Assembly (NCBI GenBank): GCA_002841995.1
Contig: PHBS01000010.1
Coordinates: forward strand, 1 to 44,122
Direction of reading: 5' to 3'
Origin: Chloroflexi bacterium HGW-Chloroflexi-8
GTDB lineage: Bacteria; Chloroflexota; Anaerolineae; Anaerolineales; Anaerolineaceae
Length of the DNA: 44,122 nucleotides
The notes under the pieces were generated by a model, which made no database searches, was not told the origin of the DNA, and saw only the letters and a program-made list of their open reading frames with translations. The position numbers and the translations under genes were made by a program. This document shows positions 1-7,201 of this stretch, one piece after another (position 1 is the stretch's first letter; each line of letters opens with the position of its first letter).

Positions 1-144
1 AATTCGCATCAGAGTAGTTTTCCCTGCACCATTTTCACCTAAAAGGGCGTGAATTTCACCTTTGCGGAGATCAAATTCAACATGGTCATTTGCTACTAGA
101 TCCCCAAATATTTTGGTGATCGCATGCATTTCTACAACGTTCAT
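1..144 (-). CDS. ABC transporter ATP-binding protein, N-terminal part (Bmp-type sugar/nucleoside importer)
   Basis: Only the first 48 codons lie in the window; the gene runs off the left edge. The start ATG is at 144 with a GGAG ribosome site six bases upstream. Residues 36-44 read GENGAGKTT, a Walker A motif of the ABC ATPase class found in RbsA/MglA/YufO-type importers. The ATPase would energise uptake of the ligand captured by the lipoprotein encoded just upstream (stop at 261). Bmp-family operons are usually ordered binding protein, double ATPase, then two permeases, so the rest of the operon is expected beyond the edge. A strong stem-loop lies between the two genes. The substrate cannot be told from this fragment; nucleosides are the best guess from family knowledge. 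Confidence 0.85.
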   Translation of the reverse strand, partial: MNVVEMHAITKIFGDLVANDHVEFDLRKGEIHALLGENGAGKTTLMRI

Positions 145-159
145 GTCATTCTCCGATAT

Positions 160-189
160 GCTCCCCTTGAATGACAATTCAAGGGGAGC
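160..189 (-). other. Intercistronic stem-loop between bmp lipoprotein and ATPase genes
   Basis: Perfect inverted repeat: arms 160-171 and 178-189 (GCTCCCCTTGAA and its complement) around a 6-base loop. There is no T-run on the minus-strand 3' side, and the ATPase ribosome site follows within a few bases. It therefore looks more like an mRNA-stabilising or attenuating hairpin than a full terminator. Hairpins in this place often keep binding-protein mRNA more abundant than transporter mRNA. Confidence 0.7.
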
Positions 190-260
190 AAGTATCAACT
201 ATGAATATTAATTTCCAGATGAATGGTGAAAGCTCTGGAGTTGATTAATATTGTTTTTAA

Positions 261-1280
261 TTATTGAGCCCCTTCAGGGGATTTTTCGTCAATATCAACA
301 CGGAATAAACCGTCTTTGATTTGTTTTTCTCGATCTTTTACAGTTGCTAATAATTCAGCAGGGATTTTTGATTCATTGTCATGGAATGGAGCTAATGATG
401 CACCACCTTTTGCGACCATGCTAAAGTCTTTTAAGTCCATGGCGGTGAAAGATCCCGCTTTGATTTGGTTAATTACGTATTCAACAGTAGGAGTCATAGA
501 CCAAACTGGACCGCTAATAACTGATGCAGGACCCAGCTCATATTGATCACTCATATTACCGAAAGAATATAAACCATTTTCAACGGCTGCTTCTATTACA
601 CCAAAGCGTTCCGCATATAAAACATCGGCACCACTATCAATTTGTGCTAATGCAGCTTCTTTTGCAGCCGCAGGATCATACCAGCTGTTGATGAAGGACA
701 CCAGAACTTTTACTTCAGGGTTGATTTCTTTTGCACCGAGAATGAACGCATTCGCAAGTCTGTTGACTTCGGGAACTGGCATCGCGCCAACGATACCGAT
801 AACACCTGATTTTGACATTCCACCAGCAAGCATGCCAGTCAAGTAGGCAGGTTCATGAATCCAATTATCAAAGACTGCCACATTCGGTTCAGAAGGTCCA
901 AGACCAGAACCGAAAACGAAAGCAATATTTGGGTATAAAGCTGCAACTCGACGAACCGCTTCTTCATTCCCAAAAGCGTCTCCGAAAATAGCTGCGGGTT
1001 TTTGGTTCTCACAAATTTCGGTTAGAACGCGCTCCATATCACCAGCATAACCAATATCGTCGGTGTATTCGTATTTGATTTTTCCTTCATCAGCTGCTTT
1101 TTGTAGCGCAACATGGATTACACCATCCCAGGGCTCTTCGATAGGCGTCGCAAAAGCGCCGTAAAATAATGGTGTTTCCGAGGCAGTTGCAGGAGCTTCG
1201 GTGGCAGCAGCGGGGGCACAAGCGGACAGGGCAAATGTGACAACAAGAGTGAATATTAGTAGGAAACGAAATTGTTTCAT
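261..1280 (-). CDS. Bmp/PnrA-family ABC transporter substrate-binding lipoprotein
   Basis: 339-residue lipoprotein. The N-terminus has a hydrophobic signal and a lipobox ending LSAC, so Cys21 is the likely lipidation site; a short Ala/Thr/Pro linker follows. The remainder matches the Bmp (Med/PnrA) periplasmic-binding fold, with features such as IFGDAFGNEEAV, NIAFVFGSG and IGIVGAMPVPEVNR. Known members bind purine nucleosides or related small ligands outside the membrane and deliver them to an ABC importer. The next gene on the same strand is the ATPase of such an importer, about 116 bases downstream. The start at 1280 has AAGGAG upstream. Length is normal for the family. It diverges from a membrane-bound LuxR/Kelch regulator, which may control it (inference). 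The exact ligand is unknown. Confidence 0.9.
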   Translation of the reverse strand: MKQFRFLLIFTLVVTFALSACAPAAATEAPATASETPLFYGAFATPIEEPWDGVIHVALQKAADEGKIKYEYTDDIGYAGDMERVLTEICENQKPAAIFGDAFGNEEAVRRVAALYPNIAFVFGSGLGPSEPNVAVFDNWIHEPAYLTGMLAGGMSKSGVIGIVGAMPVPEVNRLANAFILGAKEINPEVKVLVSFINSWYDPAAAKEAALAQIDSGADVLYAERFGVIEAAVENGLYSFGNMSDQYELGPASVISGPVWSMTPTVEYVINQIKAGSFTAMDLKDFSMVAKGGASLAPFHDNESKIPAELLATVKDREKQIKDGLFRVDIDEKSPEGAQ

Positions 1281-1301
1281 GAAACTTCTCCTTAATAATT
1301 A

Positions 1302-1331
1302 TCTATAAATTGTTTGTTTATCTGGTAACAA
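1302..1331 (-). promoter_or_regulatory. Possible promoter of the bmp operon
   Basis: On the minus strand TTGTTA (1331-1326) is followed 18 bases later by TATAGA (1307-1302). Both elements are imperfect. It sits directly before the AAGGAG site and start codon of the bmp gene, so the transcript leader would be short. Confidence 0.35.
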
Positions 1332-1479
1332 AGAAAGATATTGAAAACTATTTGAGTTCACCTCCTCAAGAAATTCTTATAATACGCAATAATAATTCAC
1401 ATGAAGAAACTACATATGAAGGCAGATAAGTGAAATTGCATTTCTGAAATTAAAACTATTGGAAATAAATTTTGAATAT

Positions 1480-1498
1480 TGTGAAGTATCACTTCACA
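1480..1498. promoter_or_regulatory. Perfect palindrome, candidate operator in the bmp / Kelch-regulator spacer
   Basis: TGTGAAGT (1480-1487), spacer ATC, ACTTCACA (1491-1498): eight-base arms with perfect dyad symmetry. It lies in the 451-base divergent spacer, about 200 bases upstream of the bmp start and 234 bases upstream of the regulator start. Symmetric sites of this size suit a dimeric HTH protein, and the adjacent LuxR-type regulator is an obvious candidate. That link is inference. The rest of the spacer (1281-1731) is AT-rich with no gene seen. Confidence 0.5.
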
Positions 1499-1731
1499 TA
1501 TGGTTTTATATAGTTTATAAATGTTTGATCCAAAAAGCAAGTTAGTTTTGACATATCTCTTAAATTTGTCTGACAATTATTACTTTAGTTTTTATTTGAT
1601 TGGACCCCAGTCAAATAAACAGAGCGAAAATGATTTTGTATCAAGAATAGTTTTCACTATTCATTTTTTTGGGTTCATGCTTAGGTGAATTTTTTGAAGG
1701 ACATAATCTATTCTCGATTATAATATTTGGA

Positions 1732-3051
1732 ATGAATGAGGAATTTGAGCTCAGTGAACGGGAAATTGATATTATTCGGCTGGTTGCTACAGGGGCAAGT
1801 AATAAAGAAATCGCCCAAAAACTTGTTATAAGCCCTAATACCGTTAAAGTTCACTTAAGAAATATATTTGGAAAATTAAACGTTGTTTCGCGCACAGAAG
1901 CAACAATGGTTGCTATTCGAATGGGATGGGTGGATTCACCAAAAAATGAAAATTCGCCTGTCGAATCTATTGCTTCAAAAATCGATTTGAATGAATTTCC
2001 AGTAACTCAGATTGGGATGTCACGTAATCGACGTAGATGGATTGGAGCTCTAGTTATATTCTTTCTCTTGCTAATAATCGGGAATATATATTTTTTTATT
2101 TTTTTTAATAAAAATCAGACGAACAATCCGACGGACTCACTGCCATTACAAAACAGTCAACGTTGGCAAAAATTAACTCCAATGTCAGTGGGATTAAAGA
2201 CAATGGCGGCAGTTCGGTACGAACAATTATTTTATATTATTGGTGGTGAAACTAATGATGGAATTAGTGACTCTGTTCTGATTTACGATATTAATCAGAA
2301 TTCCTGGAAGGAAGGTGCAAAAAAACCTAATGCTGCCAGTAATATTCAGGCAGCCATTATTGGAGAAAAAATATTTGTTCCTGGTGGAATTAATGAAACT
2401 GGAATTGTCCTAAAATCCCTGGAAGTTTATGATCCACGGGAAGACCAATGGGAATTTAAAGCAGACCTACCCAATGAGATCAGTCGTTATGCATTAGTTT
2501 CATTCGAAGGGAAAATTTACCTGTTTGGTGGTTGGGACGGACAAACATATCGTCAAGAAGTCTATGTATACGATCCATCAATTGATTCCTGGGATTTGTT
2601 TTCAAAAATGCCGCAAGGGCGGGCAGATTTTGCCGCTACAGTGGTTGGCGGTAGAATCCATGTTTTTGGAGGACGAAACGAAGAAGGTATTCTAGACTCA
2701 CATGATGTTTTTGTCCCACAAAGACAAATGGACGGAGAAAATCCATGGAGTTCAAGCTCACCCTTACCTCAAAAACGATTTGGCTTTAGTGTCAATGTCC
2801 TTGCAGACATGGTGTATATTGCGGGTGGAGAAAATGAGAATCAAAGGAATTTACCAGTTATTCAATTTCTCCCACCAAAGGATGAGTGGTTGGAAATAGA
2901 CCAACCGATCATACCAATCGGTAATTTTCCTGCGATGATTCCATACGAAACCCGATTATATATAATGGGGGGCGAAGTGAATTCGGAAGTAACAAGTACG
3001 AATCAGGTTTTTCAGGCAATTTACACAATTTTGGTACCTGTGGTTCGATAA
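1732..3051 (+). CDS. Membrane-anchored LuxR-type transcriptional regulator with extracytoplasmic Kelch propeller
   Basis: About 439 residues from ATG 1732. An upstream TTG (1669) is in frame but adds a poorly conserved-looking leader. Residues 5-67 form a GerE/LuxR HTH (ELSEREIDIIRLVATG, then SNKEIAQKL and SPNTVKVHLRNI). A charged linker leads to one transmembrane helix at about 103-125 (WIGALVIFFLLLIIG, preceded by RNRRR, positive-inside). Residues 155-435 hold six Kelch repeats, each with a GG pair (IIGGE, VPGGI, LFGGW, VFGGR, IAGGE, IMGGE), enough for a six-bladed propeller outside the membrane. There is no receiver or kinase domain, so it looks like a one-component transmembrane sensor that binds DNA from the membrane. 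Ligand and targets are unknown; the divergent bmp operon is a candidate target. Confidence 0.85.
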   Translation: MNEEFELSEREIDIIRLVATGASNKEIAQKLVISPNTVKVHLRNIFGKLNVVSRTEATMVAIRMGWVDSPKNENSPVESIASKIDLNEFPVTQIGMSRNRRRWIGALVIFFLLLIIGNIYFFIFFNKNQTNNPTDSLPLQNSQRWQKLTPMSVGLKTMAAVRYEQLFYIIGGETNDGISDSVLIYDINQNSWKEGAKKPNAASNIQAAIIGEKIFVPGGINETGIVLKSLEVYDPREDQWEFKADLPNEISRYALVSFEGKIYLFGGWDGQTYRQEVYVYDPSIDSWDLFSKMPQGRADFAATVVGGRIHVFGGRNEEGILDSHDVFVPQRQMDGENPWSSSSPLPQKRFGFSVNVLADMVYIAGGENENQRNLPVIQFLPPKDEWLEIDQPIIPIGNFPAMIPYETRLYIMGGEVNSEVTSTNQVFQAIYTILVPVVR

Positions 3052-3065
3052 CTTTTTTTAATAAA

Positions 3066-3096
3066 AAAACACGAAGAATTATTTTCTTCGTGTTTT
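3066..3096. terminator. Bidirectional terminator between Kelch regulator and tRNA-Gly
   Basis: Inverted repeat with arms 3066-3078 (AAAACACGAAGAA) and 3084-3096 around the loop TTATT. It ends in T-runs on both strands. It lies 14 bases after the regulator stop and just past the 3' end of the oppositely oriented tRNA, so it can serve both. Confidence 0.85.
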
Positions 3097-3098
3097 AG

Positions 3099-3170
3099 AG
3101 CGGGAGACGGGATTCGGACCCGCGAATATCAGCTTGGAAGGCTGATGCCTTACCACTTGGCGACTCCCGC
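3099..3170 (-). tRNA. tRNA-Gly (anticodon UCC)
   Basis: Minus-strand cloverleaf: acceptor GCGGGAG/CTCCCGC, D-arm GCC/GGC, anticodon stem TCAGC/GCTGA with loop CTTCCAA (anticodon TCC), T-stem GCGGG/CCCGT, discriminator T as usual for glycine. The 3' CCA is not encoded. One oddity: the T-loop is TCCGAAT, so position 55 is C where nearly all elongator tRNAs have U (pseudouridine 55). Confidence 0.95.
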
Positions 3171-3182
3171 ATATCGACCGAT

Positions 3183-3210
3183 ATTATACCACGCTTGATT
3201 TCTTTGTGAA
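3183..3210 (-). promoter_or_regulatory. Promoter of tRNA-Gly
   Basis: On the minus strand TTCACA (3210-3205), 16-base spacer, TATAAT (3188-3183). The spacer ends in TGG, which gives an extended -10. Transcription would start near 3176, a few bases before the tRNA 5' end at 3170. Confidence 0.7.
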
Positions 3211-3246
3211 GGAAATAATAAGAAAATTTTCAAAATTTATGCGTTA

Positions 3247-3681
3247 TTACTTAGTCAAAATTGTTTCAGTTGGATATGGGTTCACAACTAATAAGTATTT
3301 CAGAATTCTCTTGTCCGACGCATCATCTGCCACACATAAAGTATCGTAACGGGCTGTAAGTACCGGAGAGGTGAAAGTAAATTCCATTATTTTTTTTGCT
3401 GGAACGCTGGCGGAAAAAAAAGTATTGTCTTTATCTTTAAGATCATGTTTTTCATTAATGGGAAATATAACAACATACCAGGTGAAATCATGATCACTTG
3501 TATTGGATATAGAAACACTGATTTCTTCATTTGACGGAACGATCGATTCCAACGGAAGGCATTGTTCGCCATTGTATTCAATAGAAAAAGATTTACTTGC
3601 CATATTACGCAAATCATCTGGTTTGCACCCAATAATCATCAGACCGATAAAGCATAAAAGAATAATATTAAATCGTTTCAT
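3247..3681 (-). CDS. Small lipoprotein of unknown function
   Basis: 144 residues. The N-terminus is a lipoprotein signal ending IIGC, so Cys19 is the likely lipidated residue and the mature protein is exported and membrane-tethered. The rest looks like a beta-rich domain (alternating hydrophobic strands such as FTWYVVIFPI and FTFTSPVLTARYDTLC). The shape loosely recalls cupredoxin or Ig-like folds, but no copper ligands can be assigned. I recognise no family. It starts 33 bases after the stop of the lytic transglycosylase on the same strand, so the two may be cotranscribed and both act in the cell envelope. The tRNA-Gly gene downstream has its own promoter. Confidence 0.7.
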   Translation of the reverse strand: MKRFNIILLCFIGLMIIGCKPDDLRNMASKSFSIEYNGEQCLPLESIVPSNEEISVSISNTSDHDFTWYVVIFPINEKHDLKDKDNTFFSASVPAKKIMEFTFTSPVLTARYDTLCVADDASDKRILKYLLVVNPYPTETILTK

Positions 3682-3713
3682 TTTTTAAATTGAGTATGAT
3701 TTCTTAATCTTTC

Positions 3714-4325
3714 TCACTGATAGTTATTTTTAATTTCCAAGATGATGTCAGCATAGTAATATCCTACATCCATCGGACCATAAGATTTTAATGCATCTCG
3801 CCAATTCCCATGATTTTGATATAAATTTGACAACATTTTACTTCCATATTCTATATTAAAATCTGGATTAAAGAGTTCTTCCATCGTAGGTCGATTACGA
3901 AAGCAAGGGCCATTAATGCATTGAAAATTTTCAGCAATACCATCTTTAGGCATTATTTGCATCAGTCCAACTGCTCCTGAAGCACTATAAGCTTCTGATT
4001 GACCACCTGATTCTTGAAGGATGACCGCTGCTATCAAGTCTGGTTCAATTTCATATTTCAAACTAAAATTTTCAATAATTGAGCACCATTGTTGAATTGA
4101 GTCCGGATATGATTTAGGAAGTGTGCAATTTACGTCATTACTTTTTGATTGATTTGAATTAACAACACTTAAATCTGTTAATTTCGGTTCAATTTGTGTT
4201 GAGATTATCGTATCTGCTGATGCTTCCACAGATTCGAAAGGTTTGGACAAGAGTGATGCACTTAGAAGTATAAATGCCACCCCAAATAAAATTGCTAAAA
4301 TAATAAATCGGTTTGGATTGTACAT
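3714..4325 (-). CDS. Membrane-anchored lytic transglycosylase, SLT (goose-lysozyme-like) domain
   Basis: About 203 residues from ATG 4325, which has GAGGTG four bases upstream; an in-frame GTG at 4331 overlaps that ribosome site and is less likely. Residues 7-27 form a signal anchor. After a linker, residues 85-200 form an SLT domain: the catalytic glutamate lies in AAVILQESGG (about residue 105), followed by SGAVGLMQIMP and later NIEYGSKMLSNLYQNHGNWRDALKSYG, the usual family blocks. Such enzymes cleave the glycan strands of peptidoglycan with formation of an anhydro-sugar. Two cysteines in the region after the catalytic block (QCINGPCF) may pair. It likely remodels a thin wall; it could be secreted if the signal is cleaved. 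Confidence 0.88.
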   Translation of the reverse strand: MYNPNRFIILAILFGVAFILLSASLLSKPFESVEASADTIISTQIEPKLTDLSVVNSNQSKSNDVNCTLPKSYPDSIQQWCSIIENFSLKYEIEPDLIAAVILQESGGQSEAYSASGAVGLMQIMPKDGIAENFQCINGPCFRNRPTMEELFNPDFNIEYGSKMLSNLYQNHGNWRDALKSYGPMDVGYYYADIILEIKNNYQ

Positions 4326-4381
4326 TTTCACCTCTATAATTATAATAGCACAAACGTTCTATTTATTCAATAGGTATTAAT

Positions 4382-4419
4382 AAAATAGCCATAACGAGAT
4401 AATTCGTTATGGCTATTTT
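4382..4419. terminator. Bidirectional terminator after the EF-G-like gene
   Basis: Sixteen-base arms 4382-4397 and 4404-4419 (core AATAGCCATAACGA) around the loop GATAAT, with T-rich tails on both strands. It lies 16 bases downstream of the EF-G-like stop codon and upstream of the transglycosylase gene. Confidence 0.8.
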
Positions 4420-4434
4420 TTTATTTTGAAAAAT

Positions 4435-6501
4435 TTATTCTTTTTCTTCTAGTTCTCTTTTGTGAACTTCAATGATTTCCTGCTGCAAATGGGCAGGAAC
4501 CCGTTCAAAGTGATCGAATTCCATATCAAAAATGCCTCGACCACCTGTTAAAGATCGTAATTGGGTTGTGTAACGCAACATTTCTGCAAGTGGTATCTGG
4601 GCAATTACTACTGAGCGACCACGATCCGTATCCATGCCTTGAACACGAGCTCTACGTGTATTTAAGTCACCCATAATATCACCCATATTGGATTCGGGAA
4701 CGGTAACTTTTACAGTCATGATTGGCTCCATCAACACCGGTCCAGCTTCCTGGAAGGCAATCTTAAAAGCTTCACGACCAGCAATTTCAAACGCGACTGG
4801 TTTTGAATCTACGGGATGTTCTTTCCCATCAAAAACAGAAACTCTTGTGCCATAGACAGGATAACCAGCGATGATGCCATCTTTCATGGTACTCAAAATC
4901 CCTTTTTGGATAGATGATGAATATGAGGTTGAAATAGCCCCACCGAATACATCCCAGGTCATTTCAAACTCACCATCATGCGGAAGTACTTTTAGATGAA
5001 CTTCACCGAATTGTCCTGAACCACCTGTTTGTTTCTTATGACGGTAAACGCCTATTCCTTCTTTTGAAATGGTTTCTTTGTAAGGAACCCTTGGTTCAGC
5101 GATATTTACATTTAATTGGAATTTGCTGGACGCACGACGAATTGCAACGTCAATGTGTTGATCACCCATTCCCTGTAAAACAGTCTGACGAGTTGTGGGA
5201 TCATTCACCCAAGATAAAGTCATATCTTCTTCGCACAATCTGGTCAGTACTGTACTTATTTTTGCTGAATCAGCTTGTGTTTTTGGGGTAATGGCAACAC
5301 GATATAACGCATTCGGATATTTTGCGGTAGGTAGTGTGACAGGATGAGCTTTATCCCCTAAAGTATTGCCAGTTACAGTCTCTGAAAGCTTTGGTACAAC
5401 AGCAATATCGCCGGCATGTACAACTTTCACATTAAAACTTTCTTTGCCACGAGGAATACTAACATTGCCAATGCGTTCTTCAACTAATTTGTCCTGATTC
5501 CAAACTCTGGAATCTGAACTAAAAATGCCTGAATATACACGGAAATAGGTTTGTTTCCCCACAAATGGATCTGCGGTTGTTTTCCAAACATAAGCTGCCA
5601 AAGGACCGGAATCATCGGTTTTTAATTCAATTTCACTACCATCTTTACTTAATGCTTTGAAAGGTCCAGATTCTACGGGTGAAGGGAAAAGGTTTAAGAT
5701 GTTTTCCAATAATGGAACCATACCAATTTGATGAGAGGCAGAAGATACCAAAACGGGTACAAATGTTCCTGTACGCATAACTGCCTTCAACCCCTTGACA
5801 ATTTCTTCTGGGGTTAGAGATCCTTCATCAAAGAATTTTTCCATCAAATTATCTTCGCCTTCAGCGGCAGCTTCGATAATAGCCATATGAGCTTCTTCAG
5901 CTGCAGCTTTAAATTCTGCGGGAATCTCAACAATTTCATTGCCTACACCTTTAACAGCTTTCATATTGATGAGATCAATAACACCTTTAAAGTCAGCCTG
6001 TTCACCCCAAGGTAATTGAATTGGGATTAATCTTACGTCTGTCATTTCTTGAAATGCAGAAAGGATTTTTTGAAAGTTAGCATTATCACGGTCCATTTTA
6101 TTAATCAATAAAAACCGTGGAAGGTTGAATTCGCCACTGTAATTCCAGGCAAGTTCGGTTCCTACTTCAATACCGGCAACGGCATCAACCATGATGATTG
6201 CAGCATCTGAGACACGTAAAGCGCTTATTTCTTCCCCCAGAAAATCAGTATAACCAGGGGTATCTAATAAGTTAATCTTTACATCTTTATACTCAACGGG
6301 TAGTACCGAAGTATAAATGGTGATATTTCGTCGATGTTCTTCATCATCAAAATCTGACACTGTTGAACCATCTTCGATTTTTCCCATACGATTGATAGCG
6401 CCGGAATAGAAAAGCAATGCTTCGCCAAGAATCGATTTTCCTGCACCTGAATGAGATGCTAATGTAATATTGCGGATTGACTCGGATTTATATTCTTTCA
6501 T
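4435..6501 (-). CDS. Elongation factor G-like GTPase (EF-G2-type paralogue)
   Basis: 688 residues, with the full EF-G domain order: GTPase domain, beta-barrel, two ferredoxin-like domains and the EF-G domain IV insertion (YRHKKQTGGSGQFGEVHLKV). G1 is SHSGAGKS (16-23) rather than the AHIDAGKT of canonical EF-G, G3 is DTPG at 80-83, G4 NKMD at 134-137 and G5 SSAS near 253. Switch I reads RRNITI instead of RGITI. These variants are typical of the EF-G-like subfamily that sits outside the str operon. No ribosomal protein or EF-Tu gene is nearby. Its role is probably ribosome-linked, but whether it translocates, recycles or responds to stress is not shown. A strong promoter precedes it. Confidence 0.88.
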   Translation of the reverse strand: MKEYKSESIRNITLASHSGAGKSILGEALLFYSGAINRMGKIEDGSTVSDFDDEEHRRNITIYTSVLPVEYKDVKINLLDTPGYTDFLGEEISALRVSDAAIIMVDAVAGIEVGTELAWNYSGEFNLPRFLLINKMDRDNANFQKILSAFQEMTDVRLIPIQLPWGEQADFKGVIDLINMKAVKGVGNEIVEIPAEFKAAAEEAHMAIIEAAAEGEDNLMEKFFDEGSLTPEEIVKGLKAVMRTGTFVPVLVSSASHQIGMVPLLENILNLFPSPVESGPFKALSKDGSEIELKTDDSGPLAAYVWKTTADPFVGKQTYFRVYSGIFSSDSRVWNQDKLVEERIGNVSIPRGKESFNVKVVHAGDIAVVPKLSETVTGNTLGDKAHPVTLPTAKYPNALYRVAITPKTQADSAKISTVLTRLCEEDMTLSWVNDPTTRQTVLQGMGDQHIDVAIRRASSKFQLNVNIAEPRVPYKETISKEGIGVYRHKKQTGGSGQFGEVHLKVLPHDGEFEMTWDVFGGAISTSYSSSIQKGILSTMKDGIIAGYPVYGTRVSVFDGKEHPVDSKPVAFEIAGREAFKIAFQEAGPVLMEPIMTVKVTVPESNMGDIMGDLNTRRARVQGMDTDRGRSVVIAQIPLAEMLRYTTQLRSLTGGRGIFDMEFDHFERVPAHLQQEIIEVHKRELEEKE

Positions 6502-6550
6502 GAACCATACCCTTCTTTAAGCATTTTTGATAGCCGTATATAACCCTCAA

Positions 6551-6579
6551 ATTTTAAGGGATATATGGCAGAATGTCAA
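6551..6579 (-). promoter_or_regulatory. Promoter of the EF-G-like gene
   Basis: On the minus strand TTGACA (6579-6574), 17-base spacer, TAAAAT (6556-6551): near-consensus sigma-70 type. Transcription would begin near 6544, leaving a leader of about 43 bases before ATG 6501. Confidence 0.75.
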
Positions 6580-6661
6580 AGCAAATATATTTTTTTAATA
6601 TTTTGAAATTATATCAGTGAAAGATAAGAATTTGCAGAAATGAATTCTTCTTTCGGATGAG

Positions 6662-7198
6662 TTATATTAGTTTCTTAGTCATTTTCCAGGCTGGTTCTAT
6701 CACCAGTCGAATTACATCATTATGGTCACGATACGACCACTCTCCAGTTTCTTCTGAAACGATTTTATATCCGTTTTTTTTATAAAAATGGATAGCCTTT
6801 GGATTGTCTTTCGCTACATTCAATGTTGTTTCAATAAAGTGCTCGTTGATAAGATCCTGCTCTACCAGATTTAATAGCCTGGTTCCTAACCCACTATTTC
6901 TGAATGGTTCTTTAATACGAAATGCATATAAATAGGCTCGATCCGTTCCATTTGCAAGATCTACTCTCGTCGAAAAAAGTTGGATGAATACTTGCCCAAC
7001 CAACCCAAAGTCCTGATGTTCAGCAATCCATAATTTACTTCTACCTTTTAATTGACGTTCAAAGGCACTTTTGTAAACATTTCTTAAATGCTTGTATTCT
7101 CCATCCCACTCAAGTGCGGGAAGATCGGAGCGTTTGACCTGTCGAAACACAATTGATTCGGACCAATTAACATATGGAAGATCAAAATAATCTTTCAT
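6662..7198 (-). CDS. GNAT-family N-acetyltransferase
   Basis: 178 residues. The C-terminal half carries the GNAT acetyl-CoA site (IKEPFRNSGLGTRLLNLVE, matching the RxxGxG/A loop), followed by TTLNVAKDNPKAIHFYKKNGY, the standard motif B. The N-terminal region (FRQVKRSDLPALEW) matches the usual acceptor-side start. Such enzymes transfer acetyl from acetyl-CoA to an amine on a small molecule, peptide or protein. The acceptor cannot be read from sequence. It starts three bases after the stop of the large DHH/CBS/nucleotidyltransferase gene, so the two form an operon, but a functional link is not evident. Confidence 0.85.
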   Translation of the reverse strand: MKDYFDLPYVNWSESIVFRQVKRSDLPALEWDGEYKHLRNVYKSAFERQLKGRSKLWIAEHQDFGLVGQVFIQLFSTRVDLANGTDRAYLYAFRIKEPFRNSGLGTRLLNLVEQDLINEHFIETTLNVAKDNPKAIHFYKKNGYKIVSEETGEWSYRDHNDVIRLVIEPAWKMTKKLI

Positions 7199-7201
7199 AA
7201 A

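Noticed and set aside
1298-1361. Tiny 20-codon frame on the minus strand in the bmp leader, after GAGGAGG
   Set aside because: The GTG directly abuts the ribosome-site-like sequence with no spacing, so initiation is unlikely; the purine run is probably chance.
1669-1731. TTG-initiated extension of the Kelch/LuxR regulator
   Set aside because: The 21 added residues lack family similarity, the start is TTG, and ATG 1732 begins right before the conserved HTH.
3503-3688. Plus-strand frame antisense to the small lipoprotein
   Set aside because: The minus-strand frame has a clean lipoprotein signal and ATG; the antisense frame has neither ribosome site nor domain.
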